NCBI GenBank assembly: GCA_029962745.1
Contig: CM057153.1
Coordinates: 8,996,962-9,060,961, forward strand
Origin: Echinometra lucunter
Taxonomy: Eukaryota > Echinodermata > Echinoidea > Camarodonta > Echinometridae
Direction of reading: 5' to 3'
DNA: 64,000 bases
The translations under genes and the position numbers were made by a program. This document shows, one piece after another, positions 36,098 through 49,200 of the stretch. How positions within the stretch are numbered: position 1 is the stretch's first letter; every line of letters starts with the position of its first letter. The notes below the pieces were generated by a model. That model worked only from the letters and a program-made list of their open reading frames with translations, made no database searches and was not told where the DNA came from.

Positions 36098-39000
36098 ATG
36101 GCTGTAAAATTAAATACCTTTAATTGTCGTGGACTGCAAGTTTTTTTTAAAAGAAAGAAAACTTTCCATTATTTGAAGAGTTTGGATACTGATATTATTT
36201 TCCTGCAAGAAACGCATTCAGATAAAAAAAGATGAAATGTTGTGGAAAACTCAGTGGGGTGAACTAGCATTTTTTTCAAGTTTTAATTCTGCCAGTAGGG
36301 GAGTAGCCATCCTTATAAGAAACACCGTCTCTGTTTAGGTACTCTCCATATTCAGTGATCCTGAAGGTAGATTTATTATATTAAAGGTAATCTTAAATGA
36401 ATTACAACTGACTTTGGTTAACATTTATGCTCCAAATAAGGATGATCCAGACTTCTTCTTAAAAGTCTTTGCCGAAGTAGATAAAGTAAGCAGTCCCATC
36501 CTATTTATAGGTGGAGACTTCAATTTAGTAATCAGCCCACTTGATTATCAAGGTACGAGATCACAACATGCAAACAAAAATTCTAGCGAAACGCTCTCTG
36601 ATTTAATGGAAGAAATTGGACTTGCTGATGTGTGGAGACACTTTCATCCTAACTTAAGACAGTATACTCGACACCAAAAAAAAAAACCCCAAGGGCTTTA
36701 TCCAGACTTAATTTTATTCTTGTCTCTAGTAATTTTATAGATAATTGTGTAAGTTCTAAAATATTACCTGGAATACAATCAGATCACTCTATTGTACAAG
36801 CCTCTTTGAATGATAATAAACCTAAAAGGGGAAGATGTTTTTGGAAAATGAATTGTCACTTCCTTCATCACGATTCTGATTTTGTTAATTTAATCAAGGA
36901 TACAATCAGTAATTTCAAAGAAAACCATAAAAATTCTGACTGCAATCCCAATATTTTATGGGATGCCCTGAAGTGTGTAATTACAGGTGTTAGTATGGAA
37001 TACTCCTCCAGGAAGAAGAAACAAAGAAACTGTGAAAAAATAAGCTGTTATTTGATATTGATAAGATAAGACTACAAATTTCTAATACTGTCCCTATTCT
37101 TGGGAACAATACCCTCTTGACAAAGTTAGAAGAACTTGAAGAAAAACTGAACAAAATTTATGATTTTGGGACAAAAGGGTTAATTACACGATCCAGGGTT
37201 AAATGGGTAGAGGAAGGGGAGAAAGGCACAAAATATTTTTGTAATCTAGAGAACAGGGGCTGGCATAAGAAAAATATTTCTTGGCTGAAAGACCCTAATG
37301 ACAGCTTAATTACTGACCCATTTGGAATTTTAAGAGATATTCAAAACTTTTATAGTAAACTATACTCTTTTCGAGATGACACTCAAGGAGTAATTGATGA
37401 AAATGGCATTAATGAATCTCTCTTTGAAAAAATCAATATTCCACAATTATCTGAAGATCAAAAACAATCTTTAGACACCCCACTTACAAAACAAGAATTG
37501 TATAATGTCATTAAATCCATGAATATGAATAAAACCCCTGGTTTTGATGGCATACCTGTAGAGTTTTATTTGGTATTTTAGCCTGACATAAGTGATATGC
37601 TGATAAATTCCTTGAATTTCTCTTTACAAAATGGTATTTGTCTCCCTCACAAATGAATGGCACAATCACTCTCCTCCCCAAGAAAGATAAAGACCCTCTC
37701 CTCATAAAAAATTATCGTCATATTACACTGTTGACAACTGACTATAAAATTGTGACCAAGTGCTTTGCGTACCGTCTTAAACGTTGTTTACATGATCTTA
37801 TTCATACTGATCAATCTGGTTTTATGAAAGGTAGAAATACATTTGTCTAATTTTGGACATAATTGAATGCACTGAAATAAATTACATTCAGGATCTTTTC
37901 TGTTACTTGATATTGAGAAAGCCTTTGATAGTGTCTCCCACAATTTTTATGCCTCCGCCCACCGTAGGTGGTTGCCGGAGGCATTATGTTTTCGGGTCGT
38001 CCGTCTGTCCGTCCGTCCGTCCCGTTTTCGTTCTCGCGATAACTTAACCATTTGACGGATCAACTTCAAACTTGGCTCTTGTATGCATATGGGAGGGACA
38101 ATGGGATTTTTGGGTCTCGAGGTCAAAGGTCATAGAGATCATTATATACATGAAAATCGCTTGTTCTTGCGATAACTTAACAATTCTGTGACGGTTCAAC
38201 TTCAGACTTGGCTCATGTATGCATATGGAAGGTCTCATGATGGTGTCATTAGATTTGGGGGGTCACAAGGTCAAAGGTCAAGGTCAAAGATGTCATTGTA
38301 TACATGAAAATTTAAAAAAAAATCACCATGATTGTGCCATATATTTCTGACCTGGCAATGGGGGAGGCATAAATTTCGACCGCGCGCGGTCGAGGATTCA
38401 TCTAGTTTATTCCTAACCCTAGAAAAAAAAAAATTTAGAAGAGAGTTTATAGACTCAATCAAGACCTTATATGCTGGTCGCTAGTCATATGTTTTGCTTC
38501 CTTACAGAACGCATTCCTATGGAAAGAGGAATTTTTCAGGGATGTCCAGTCTCTCCATATTTATTTTTACTTGTAATAGAAGGCCTTTCCATACGACAAA
38601 ACAATTTGATTAAAGGTATCTCAGTAAACATGGTAAAAAAAACCAAGAGATCAAGATCTCCATGTTTGCTGATGATTCTGTGTGTTTTTTAGATGGTTCA
38701 GATAATTCCTTTTCTCAACTTTTTGAAACACTACTCAAATTTGGTCAATTTTCTGGGTGCAAATTAAATTTCAGTAAAACTGAAGCCATTTTGGATTGGC
38801 TCAAAGAAAGGAAACGAAGATTTTCCCGATATGAATCGTGGTGTTTCATGGAAGAAATCTCAATTCAAATGTCTGGGGGTCATTTTGTCCCTAAATGTTG
38901 CTCTAATTTATGATTTGAATTACAAGGAGAAATTGAAAAAAAAAAATTGGAACAAACCTTAAACTGCTGGCGAACAAGAAACCTTTCATTAATTGGCAGA

Positions 39001-41231
39001 GTTTGTGTTATTAAAACGCTTGTGTTCCCCCAATTAATATATCTCTTCTCTGTTCTTTCTATTAAATTACCTTGTTCCTTCTTTAAGATTTTGAATATAT
39101 TGTTCTTTAAGTTTATTTGGAATGGAGGTAAGGACAGGATTCAGAGAAAGGTAATGTGTAATGATTATATTCAGACAGGTCTCAAAATGGTTGATCCTTT
39201 TTCCTTTGCAACTGCTCAAAAAATGATGTGGGTAAAACTATTAGGGGATGATGATTTTGATGGTACATGGAAATGTATTGAATTATCATTTGTAGACATT
39301 TTAATCAAGATGTTCAATTTTTATGGAAATCTCATGTTTCTGAGAGTGTGCTAAATTCTCTAGGTAACATACAATTAGCTGAATCATTACGAAGTTGGTA
39401 CTTATTTAGAGAAGAAGCTTCTATTTAATTTTATAGTAACAAATTTTCAGAGCTAGGTGCATGTCAAGTTCTGTGGTATAATAGATCCATTCGTTCGAAA
39501 TCTAAACCACATTTCTTCTATCCATCCTGGTACAATAAAAATGTATTAACTATATCTGATTTATTTAATCCACCTCTTCCTGGGCATAAACTTTTCGAAG
39601 AACTTATATTGGATTTTGGTATCCCTGCTACAGACAGGAGGAAGTTTAATTTTTTAATTAAGAATATACCGGAAAAGTGGATGAAGAATTTTGATCCTGA
39701 TATAGTGGGAGTTCATGAAACAATTGTCCATAAACTAGTGAACACTAAAAAAGTCCCCAGAAATACAAACAATTTATTACTCGGATCCCATACCCCAAAC
39801 AAAAAATATGCATTTTGGAATGAAAATTTACTTGTACCAGTAGCCATTAATTGGGAAAAAGTCCACAAGACTAATTTTTTTTGTGCTTTTGATACCAAAC
39901 TGAGATCTTTTTATTTCAAGATTTTCCACAAAGCTATCGCGTTGAATGATTTTCTTTTTAAGATTAAGCGGAAGGATTCACCTAATTGCTCCCTATGTGA
40001 TAAAAAGGAGGAAACAGTGGTTCACTTATTTTGTGGGTGTGAAAAAGTTACCCCAATTTGGCAGGACCTCCTTACCCTAATTTCCCAGAATAACAGTTCT
40101 GTCATTAATGTTACCAACTTTGAAAAACTTTTTTGGAATCTGTAATGACAAATTTATTTCATATCTTTTTTTTTGTTATTGAAATACCATATTTATATCT
40201 GCAAATTTAGTAATAGTCTTCCCAGCACTTTAGCATTAAATTTTTGGTTGAAAAACAGAAAGAAATTGAATATTATTTAGCAAAGAAGAAAAACAAACCA
40301 ACTGCCCATTTCAAGTAATGGCGTTTTGAGATTTGATTCCTCCCTTGCAATCCTAGGACCAATATAAGTATTGTTATTGTGTGCTTTTGTTTTCTGTATG
40401 TTATGCGTAACATTCGCCTGTTGTCATTATGTAGTACAATGTATGTACACTGTAATAAAGCCATTAGGTGCCAGTTCATGTACTTAAAAGGCGACCTCCG
40501 AGATTTCTCTCAGTAACCCCTTTTCGCGTTGGCATGACCTCTTGACAGCTGAATTTGTTCGTTTATTTAAACACTTTACCTTCGGGTGCTGGGTTTACAG
40601 GATCTCATACATGAACGGAGCGCCGGAGCGGCTGGATTGGGCCGGGTCCGATGGCGGAGCGGTTTTCTTTATATTCGACTGTTTTGAGGAGTTTTGCGTG
40701 GTTTTGTTTGTTTGTTTGTTGTTGTTGTTGTTTTTTTTTTTGGGGGGGGGGGGGGGAGGGGGTGGTGTTTGTGAAGGTGTGTGGGTGTGTGTGAGAGAAT
40801 AGAGAGTAAGAGAGAGAGGGTCTCTGTGTGTTGGGGGTGAGGATGTTTGGGGCGTGTCGGGGGTGGGGCATGGCGTGTGAAAGGTACAGTATGTTTGTGT
40901 AAAGTGGATCGCCCCGTCTTCGTATTCCAGTCTCCACTGCTCGGTGTTTGGAGGTTTCTTTTAGGTTGTCAGTGAGGTTGGGACTATTAATTTCGTGATT
41001 ATGTAGTAGTGTTAGTGTCACGGCAATCCTTGAGTTTATTTTTTCCATCTCGGAGATTCGCTCTTGAATAATTTTTTAAAAATGGTTACTCAATGTTCTG
41101 CCCTTTTTTTTCCAAAGTTTTTTTTTTTTTGCTCTCTTTTATGTTTAGTGATTTTTTTTATTCTGATCATGAAAATCATTTGTAAATATTGTGATTCTCT
41201 ATGATTTTTCTAATAAAAGCATTTTAAAAAA
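36098..41231 (+). pseudogene. L1/Tx1-like LINE ORF2, decayed and interrupted
   Basis: Endonuclease start MAVKLNTFNCRGLQVFFKRK and DIIFLQETHSD at 36098, with VNIYAPN and FIGGDFNLV at 36414-36515. Reverse transcriptase pieces: MNKTPGFDGIPVEFY (37527), NGTITLLPKKDKD and YRHITLLTTDYK (37650 on), LDIEKAFDSVS (37905), RGIFQGCPVSPYLF (38527), MFADDSVCFL (38662). The C-terminal CSLCDKKEETVVHLFCGC zinc-knuckle-like motif is near 39985. Several frameshifts (36228, 37578, 37630, 38880) and an inserted 462-bp element inactivate it. The 3' end has AATAAAAGC and a short A run near 41210-41230. Confidence 0.85.
37944..38405 (+). mobile_element. Helitron/Helentron-like non-autonomous element, copy 1 (inside the LINE)
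   Basis: Begins TTTTTATGCCTCCGCC after an A. The complement GGAGGCATAAA lies near the 3' end (38363-38373), followed at once by the perfect palindrome CGACCGCGCGCGGTCG (38377-38392) and CTAG at 38402-38405 before T. The core has two units of about 140 bp with TTGCGATAACTTAACA and AGGTCAAAGGTCA, and a (GTCC)n tract near 38000. Confidence 0.68.
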
Positions 41232-43155
41232 ATCAGATATTACTTTTCAATAAAGACAGTTGGAACCGTAACCGCACTCTTTGTTTTTCATTAAAGTGGA
41301 CATTCTGCATTAATGCCCGCATAAAGATAACTAAAGTTGAAAAATATAAATATAGCACTTTGGCTCTCACATCGGTAGGACCATAGGCGCCGGTAGCGGG
41401 GGGGGGGGGGGTGGGCAATTGCCCCCCAATCATTCGCAAGGGGGGCAAAATCTATTTTTGCCCCCCCCCCCAAGGGCCCCCTCGGAAGATTTTTTTTTTG
41501 ATCATATACAACCATGTAAAATGAGCATATTGACATGATTAGTGCTCTGAAATGCAAACTGTCAGCATTCAAAAACCAAAATTTTCTTGCTCGGTCACTA
41601 CACTCCCTCGTATAGTAGGCCTAATTAGAAGCAACGTTTCTCAGTATTTAGATATTCTGTGTATCATCTATGAAAAAGGGGCAGATGCTTGCTTCATTCG
41701 GAAGATTATTTTCATGGGCACTCGAAGGAGGGGGGGGGGGGGCGATTTCCCCAACCATTCGAAAGGGGGGGGGGGGGGGCAAAATCGATCCCCTAAGGGC
41801 CCCCCTCGGATGAAAATTTTTTTTTAGAAATATTTTGTATGAGCATACAGAAGTAACGTTTCTCAGTATTTAGACATTCTGTCTATCATCTATGAAAAGG
41901 GGGCAGATGTTTGCTTTATTCTGGGATTATTTTGCCACCCTCCCCTCTCCTCCCCTCCTAATTATCCTCATATATTGGCATAAGGGCGCCTGTATTTTCT
42001 TCACATTTGGGCAATGCGGAATATGAAATATCTGTACATTTTCACCACCAAAATTGTAAAAAAAATATGCGCGCTCGCTTCGCTCGCGCGGACAAAGTTT
42101 TGAAACTGAATAGTTGATTTTCGGGCAAAGGGTGTCGGCCCCATTGCCAAAATTTACCAGTATGCCTTTCATAACCCTCCCATTGCCATGCCCGGTCTCC
42201 TTAGTCTCTCACGCCATCATAACATGTTAAAAGCAGTGAAAAATAATCATGTTTCAGTACTAATGATGCGAGAAGATGGGAAACACTTTTTGATAAAAGT
42301 ATTTTCTTCATTAAAAAAACTCTAAACTTGTCCTTTTATATACAAAGAAAAATGTGTAAAAGGGGGAGAAATGTGCTTGTGGGGGGGGGGGGGGAGTTGT
42401 ATATGGGGTACGTTGTATGCTGATATGTAAGCATTTGAGGTGGGCCCCCATAAAGGTTTGGGGTGGGCCCCCCAAGAGTGTTTGCCCCCCCCCCCAAAAA
42501 AAAAAAAAAAAAAAAAAAAAGCTGGGACCCTTCCGGCGCGCCTGGGTAGGACAACGACAGAACTTCGTGCCTGTACCATATCGGTACTATGGCCAATTGT
42601 GATTTTTCAGGTGCTATCTCTCTAACTTCTAACATGTCTTTCTCGCTGTTGTTTATTTTGTGCTCCGGTTTTAATCCCGACGAGATATACATCGGTAGTG
42701 TGTGACAGCGCCTTTAAGTCATTATTTGGCCCTGCACTTAGTTCAACTTTGTTCCAGTGACTTTTCGTGATTTTTCGTTAGCCCATCCTACTCCTTTACA
42801 ATAAACATCCATTAAATAGGTGCAAAAGATTAAGAAATTAAGAAGACTTAACGTGAGAACGATTTACGAAAACATACTGGAGGTTAAAAAATAAATTTCA
42901 AAATTCTTGTTAATTTCTTGAATTAATCTTTTACTTACCTTTTGCGTCTTGCCATATCTGTATATGCAATCCAGAAACTTTTTAAAAGTAGACCTACTTT
43001 TAAAAATATTACCGATTTGAATTTTCATATTCTGATTCAACCTGGTTTCTTGCCTGAAGCGCATTGATATTTCACTCGACTTCTTTCCACACTTTACATT
43101 GTTTCTGCAGAGAACCAGCTTACTGAGTGAACCCTTATACGTGATCGTCGTCATC
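41232..43155. other. Repeat-rich intergenic region upstream of receptor
   Basis: Two related blocks (41632-41735 and 41849-41935) share AACGTTTCTCAGTATTTAGA and TATCATCTATGAAAA, flanked by long G and C runs (41399-41412, 41461-41472, 41728-41742, 41765-41780). A C run and A run lie at 42485-42521. No promoter recognised. Confidence 0.5.
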
Positions 43156-43237
43156 ATGCATCAAGTATACACGCTTTCCTTGATCTATATTCTTAGTTTG
43201 TCTGTTCTTCTTGCTCTTGGATTTGACAGAGTAAATG
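43156..43237 (+). CDS. Receptor exon 1: signal peptide
   Basis: Reads MHQVYTLSLIYILSLSVLLA then LGFDRVNG: a short start, a hydrophobic core of about 16 residues and a small-residue cleavage zone. Phase 1 donor GTATGT. The next exon is 1.3 kb away, beyond a Helitron-like insertion. Any 5' untranslated exon or promoter was not identified. Confidence 0.75.
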
Positions 43238-46200
43238 GTATGTATACACTTATACCATAGCGAATCGGGAAAGTTTTATTTGCTTTCGTGTCTTATTGTT
43301 GCTTTTTTAACACTTTCAGATAATGGCATCCTTTGATACTTTACGACATCGTAAGGATCATAATAAGAATATTTTCACCCAGGAATGCCTCATCAGCATC
43401 AATGCTGTTCTTCCTGAGGGCCTTAAAAGTTCAGAATATTTTAACAGTAAACTTTTCTCAAAAGATCGCTGAAATAGTTCATCTTTCAGGAAATATATTT
43501 CAGGCCTTTTTCCTTACAAACCTTTGCGTATCTGAAGATTGATACTACCGAACTGCTATTAAGAACCTATGTAACTTGTAATAGATCAAAGTTTAATGTG
43601 TTCCAATTCTGAATACAATTAGTTAATGTGAATACGATGGATAGTCTAAATATTTTTATGCCTCCGCCAATCGTACGTGGTTGCCGGAGGCATTATGTTT
43701 TCGGGTCGTCCGTCCGTCCGTCCGTCTCGTTTTCGTTTGACGGATCAACTCCCTGGCTCGTGTATGCATATGGGAGGGACAATGATCTGATTAGATTTTG
43801 GAGTGTCAAGGTCAAAGGTCAAGGTCATAGAGGTAATAATACACATAAAATGGCTCGTTCTCGCGATAACTTAAGAACCATTTGACAGATTGGCTTGAAA
43901 CTTGGCTCATGTAGCACATGGAAGGGACAATGATCTGATTAGATTTTGGGGTCACAAGGTCAAAGGTCATAGAGGTCATTATGTACATAAAAATGGTTCG
44001 TTTTCACCATAACTCAACAACCATTTGACCGATCAACCTCAAACTTAGCACATGTATGCATATGGGAGGGACAATGATCTGCTTAGATTTTGGGGTCTCA
44101 AGGTCAAAGGTCAAAGGTCATAGAGGTCATTATGTACATAGAAATGGTTCTTTCTCGCGATAACTCAACAGCCATTTGATGCATCAACTTCAAACTTGAT
44201 TCATGTATGCATATGGAAAGGCCGATGATATAATTAGATTTTTGGGTCTCAAGGTTAAAGTTCGAAGGTCATAGAGGTCATTATATACATGAAAATTGCT
44301 TGTTCTTGCGATAAATTAACAACTCTGTGACTGTTCATCTCCAAACTTGGCTCATGTATGCATATGGAAGTCTCATAATTGTCTCATTAGATTTGGGGGT
44401 CATAAGGTCAAAGATGTCATTTTATACATGAAAATAAAAAAAAAATCAACATAAATGTGCCATATATTTCCGATCTGGCAATTGCGGAGGTATAAATTTC
44501 GCGCAGTCGAAGATTCATCTAGTTTTAATGGAATCATTCAACAATGTAAATCGATGCTCTTTCACATTACAGCTGATGGGGAGACTGTCATACGACTCCA
44601 GTTTGGTGATACAAGAAATGTGACGTCTCCAAACTATCCCAGTAACTATGGAAACAACAAAATGATTCACTGGTACATCGAAGTTGATCCTGGTAAAAGA
44701 ATTGTTGTCGCGTTCAATGATTTCCAAACCGAAATTGTTGATTACCTCTCCATTGTAGAAGAGAACTATCCATCTGTAGAAGCTAAGTACAGTGGAAGTA
44801 AACGATTTACACCCTATATTTCTTTTGGGAATCATCTTGTGATGATCTTCGTATCTGATAGGTCTCGGTCTAAACAGGGATTCCATCTCACCATCTCTTG
44901 TTTGAAAGAAACAGGTAAATGCCTCTAGAAGTTAAAAAGATGAATAGCTTGTTTGCAGGACATTATCATTTCCTATGATGATTATTAATTTAATTGATAT
45001 TATATGTAGCAATAAAAGTAGCTGCCATGATGATGATAAAAGACATCTGCACTTATATTCAAACTGTGTCTTTAAAGTACTTTCCATTACTTTTAGATGA
45101 ATTCACAAAATTTCTTTCGTTTGCTTTATTTTGCTCTAACTGATAATAAACCCTTAAATGGACACAGAAAATAAAAAGAAGTAGCTTTCACTCCCTAATG
45201 CCTGTTGAACGCGATTAGGGTCGTTTGCCTTAGGATGAGTTCTTGAGTTCTCTATAAAATAAAGTGCATTAAATTACTGGTCCATGCTCTAAATTTCCTT
45301 CCTTGGCTTTAATAGCGAGGTTCATATTGCGAAGTAACGTGCCGTGTGCATTTCACTTCACTTCTTGGCATTATTGCAAAGTAGAATCTTGTAAACCATT
45401 TCATATCATTTTCCTCTTAGACAGCAGCACTATCCATGAAGCGCATGAAGGACAAGATCATACCAGGATATTAACACACACCATATGCGGAGATACCTGG
45501 CAGACGAATGTAGCAGACACAATATGCAGAGAAGCAGGATATCCTGGATCTTACGAGACTCACTTTGTGAGTGGGTTTGAGAACGATTCACGATCAGATG
45601 GCATATCTTACCAATGCGGCACATGTAAGTATATAGGAAGACTACCACGCCGAAAAGTTGAAATAGACTGATACATCATTTCGCATGTTTCGAAATTAGA
45701 ACATACTTAATAGTAGTTCATATCCGAATGACTTTAATCTTGATCTTATTTATGATCTCTACGAAACAAAATAAAAATGACGAGACAACATTTCGAATAT
45801 TGCGCTAATATCAAGCTAACAAATTTAGTGCATTTCAAAGATAAACTGATGCACAAGCAACATGCATACGGACTGGAATGAAATTTAGAATTTGAATGAA
45901 AATTCACAAACTTGAATTTAAACCCTTTAAACCAGTGCAGGGGCATGAGGGTAAGGGGCACGTGCCCCGGGTGGCACTTTGAGGGGGTGCCAAAACCCAA
46001 AAGAGAGGAAGAGAAAATGGAGCGAAGGAAGAAAAGAAATATGATCCTTGGATTCATCCATTTCGCAGAGTAACTGATTGCATTAGACGTGTTAGAATTG
46101 ATTTTTGTAGGCTTCACAGATCGGTCGCTTTTCTCCATATTGCCTTAGGATCTTACACCCCCATATAGGATAAAGTGGAAGAAAATATTGACTCTCTAGA

Positions 46201-49200
46201 TTATAACGTTTCATTCTTATTTAGTTAGTTTATTCCTGGCGCCTAAACCCCTACATGAAATCCATAAAACCAAACCTTGGTTGTTCAGTGTATATTTAGG
46301 TTGCACTGGTATTTTGAAGAGAACTGTCTTGGCATTAGTGCGAATGCTAGTTTGAACTATTGCAACTGCATTTTGAGAAAAATAAAAACCTGATCATGTT
46401 TAATGCACTAGATGATTCTTGTTAAGAATAGCAAAGACCTGCAAAATGTTAATGATGGTAGTGTGAATGTAGGGGAGAGTTGGGTTATCACGAACGCGGG
46501 GTAACAATCCCGAATCTTGAATATCTTGAAGGAGCGTGGTGCTCTAAAATACGCGCCATCCGGTTGCACTTCCCACACATCAGTATCTACGGTTTTGCTA
46601 CTGCTGAAATGGAAACATCGACAAAAAACGTAAGCAGGTAAACAGCAGATTTCAAGTTTTCTCTACCCCCCCCCCCCCTTTGCATGAGTAGATGTCGTAG
46701 TTCAGACCGTTTAAGTTGCTATTATCTGTACAGTTTGTTTATTGTTCTTATGCAAACTACACACTTCGCTTCATTAAAATGCTCATAAAACAATGGGGGG
46801 GGGGGTGATTAAGGAGCCTTACGGGGGAAATGCCGAACTACTAACAACAAAAGGTAATAATTCATGCAGGTCGCAATTATCCCTATCATGCCAGGAATGG
46901 GGTAATGACAAATGCCGATCGTGATTACCCCGAGGGTGCAGGGCAATCACGAACGACTGGTGTTTTCTTTTTGTCGCTGTATCTGCCTTAACAGTGTTTT
47001 TAAAGGAGAATGCAACCCAAGCATCATTGTGCTCTTAGTGAATAAAGATTAAACAGTGAAAGTTTGAGCAAAATCGGGCAATCTGTTCAAGAGTTATGAA
47101 TTTTGAAAGTTCCAGTAAATCCCTATTATAAGGATCCTTGAGTTGGCAACTTTGCCAGCATCTGTGATGTCATCGTGGACAACTCTCAATTCATTTTGTA
47201 CACAAATTTTTAATAAAATTGATTCATATGCAATTTCAAGTCAGGAATTGACACAGTTCTTCCAAATATGCTTGCAGAATTGATATAGCCATGTCATACT
47301 CAAACAATAAATCAAAAGAGCTTTTATTTCTCTTGAAAATAAAGAAAATGTTGAATTCTGTGTACAAAATGAATGGAGAGTTGTCCACGATGACATCACG
47401 GATGCTGGCAAACCTGCCAATTTAAGGATCATTATAAGGATTAAGTTAAACTTTCAAAGTTCATAACTCTTGAACAGGTTGTCCGATTTTGCTCAAACTT
47501 TCACTGTTTACTCTTCTTGTTTTTCTTCATTCACTGGAAGCACACTGATGTCTGGGTTGTATTCTCCTTTAAAGTTCAGTAAAAACGTCACTTACCACAA
47601 TGTGTCTACTTTGTGATTATGTGTCTTCTTTTTGTGTGTGTGTGTGTTTTTTTGTTGGCAAATCGCCCAAGGAAGTTTATGTAACAGATTGGAAAGAAAA
47701 AAGTATTCGGCATTCCCCCATTTCCCCCTATCCGTTCTGGAACTTTGCCCACAGTCATGACCACTAATGCAAAGCCCTTATCCCGTTACTCATGACTAAG
47801 CTACCTGTAATTCTTCTCAAATCGTTTATCAGGTGTCATTTAATTGTGAGCATTCAGTGTAAGAATGATTACTTCTATGACATTTTATTTTCCTTAGTTA
47901 CTGGAAACTAAAGCCTGGGATGGCGCGTAAACCAAATGCCCAAGAGAAAGATATTTTCAAGGTCCAGAAGACCAGTTTGCACAAGACCGACAGCCTACGA
48001 GTTGGATTTGAGACAGTCAATAAACAATAGCTTGATTATGTTTGTTTGTTTTCAGCAACCTTTCGTCTTCAAGACTGCGAGAAATCTGCATCAGAATGTA
48101 CCATTCCTCAAAGGTCAACAGTTATTAAGTGTAATGGTAAGTATATGTCTATACCTTTATGCCCATGCAGCGTCACTGAAAAGCTTTGCGACGTGTGATG
48201 TGAGGGCCAAATATGCAAACACATATTAGCTGTTTAAAGTCTACTAAGTATGTTCTGTAGAATGTTGATGGATACACCCAAAGAAACTGGATTTTTGAAA
48301 TGTAAATAATGTGTTTTGTTAACGAAGAGAAGTTCGTGAATTTGCTGACATTAGCATGTGTCATTTTGGATCTAACAACCTTCTGGAAAGGATATCTTGA
48401 AATTCGCACTCTGAGAGAGTTTAGATTTCCAAGAGGCTGGAGGAGGGTGGAGGAGGGTGGAGGAAGAGGGGGGGGGGGGGGGGGAACTGACAAATATTTT
48501 GGATCGTTCGTCATTCTGAATATTTTGTTTTTATACTTAGTTTTAGGTAAGCTTGGCTGCTACGACCTTTCACTATACACCCATTTCCTTGCAAGAAGTG
48601 TAGAACTAAGCAGGGATGAATGTTTTGCCCATTGCAAGGCTGAATCATCTACTCCCCAATACGCTGCGCATCTCAACAGATCTCATTGCTCCTGCATCAG
48701 TCGAACCGAATTGAATATTACCCAACTTTCTGAGGATCATGATCGCTGTGGGACAAACATCAAAAGCCAGTCTGGGCACTGGGCTACTCTCTATAACGGT
48801 AATCCCTTTTTGTAGTTAGAATCTATAAAAAAAACAACAAACAATCAAAAAGAAAAAAATAACCGCTGTTGAAGTAACGGATTATTATGCTTTCTTTGAG
48901 TGAATCAGTGTGTATTTATTTCAAATAAGATGTTGTTGCAGAACCTGAAGGAAAATGTAAACATTTGGAACGTGATGTTATTGTTAAATTGACTGAGAAT
49001 GTATTTGAAATGCGATGTTTTTACAGCAACTTAATCAGAACGATACGTGCTCCCGTATGTATTAAAATCGAATTTATCTGAAGGCAGATTTCAAGCACTT
49101 TCTTAGAACGACGAATCGAAGAAAATGTAGAAATAATGTCTTGCAAAAGACGATACCATGTCGAGGGCTGGAATCCAGGACTCTTATCTCTAGGAAAGTT

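Noticed and set aside
40542..40802. Frame containing ERLDWAGSDGG as a gene
   Set aside because: Falls in the LINE 3' region and ends in a poly-G artefact.
45303..45420. Upstream part of the open frame before the SRCR exon as coding
   Set aside because: It precedes a good acceptor and does not fit the SRCR start; the splice phase from the CUB exon requires 45421.
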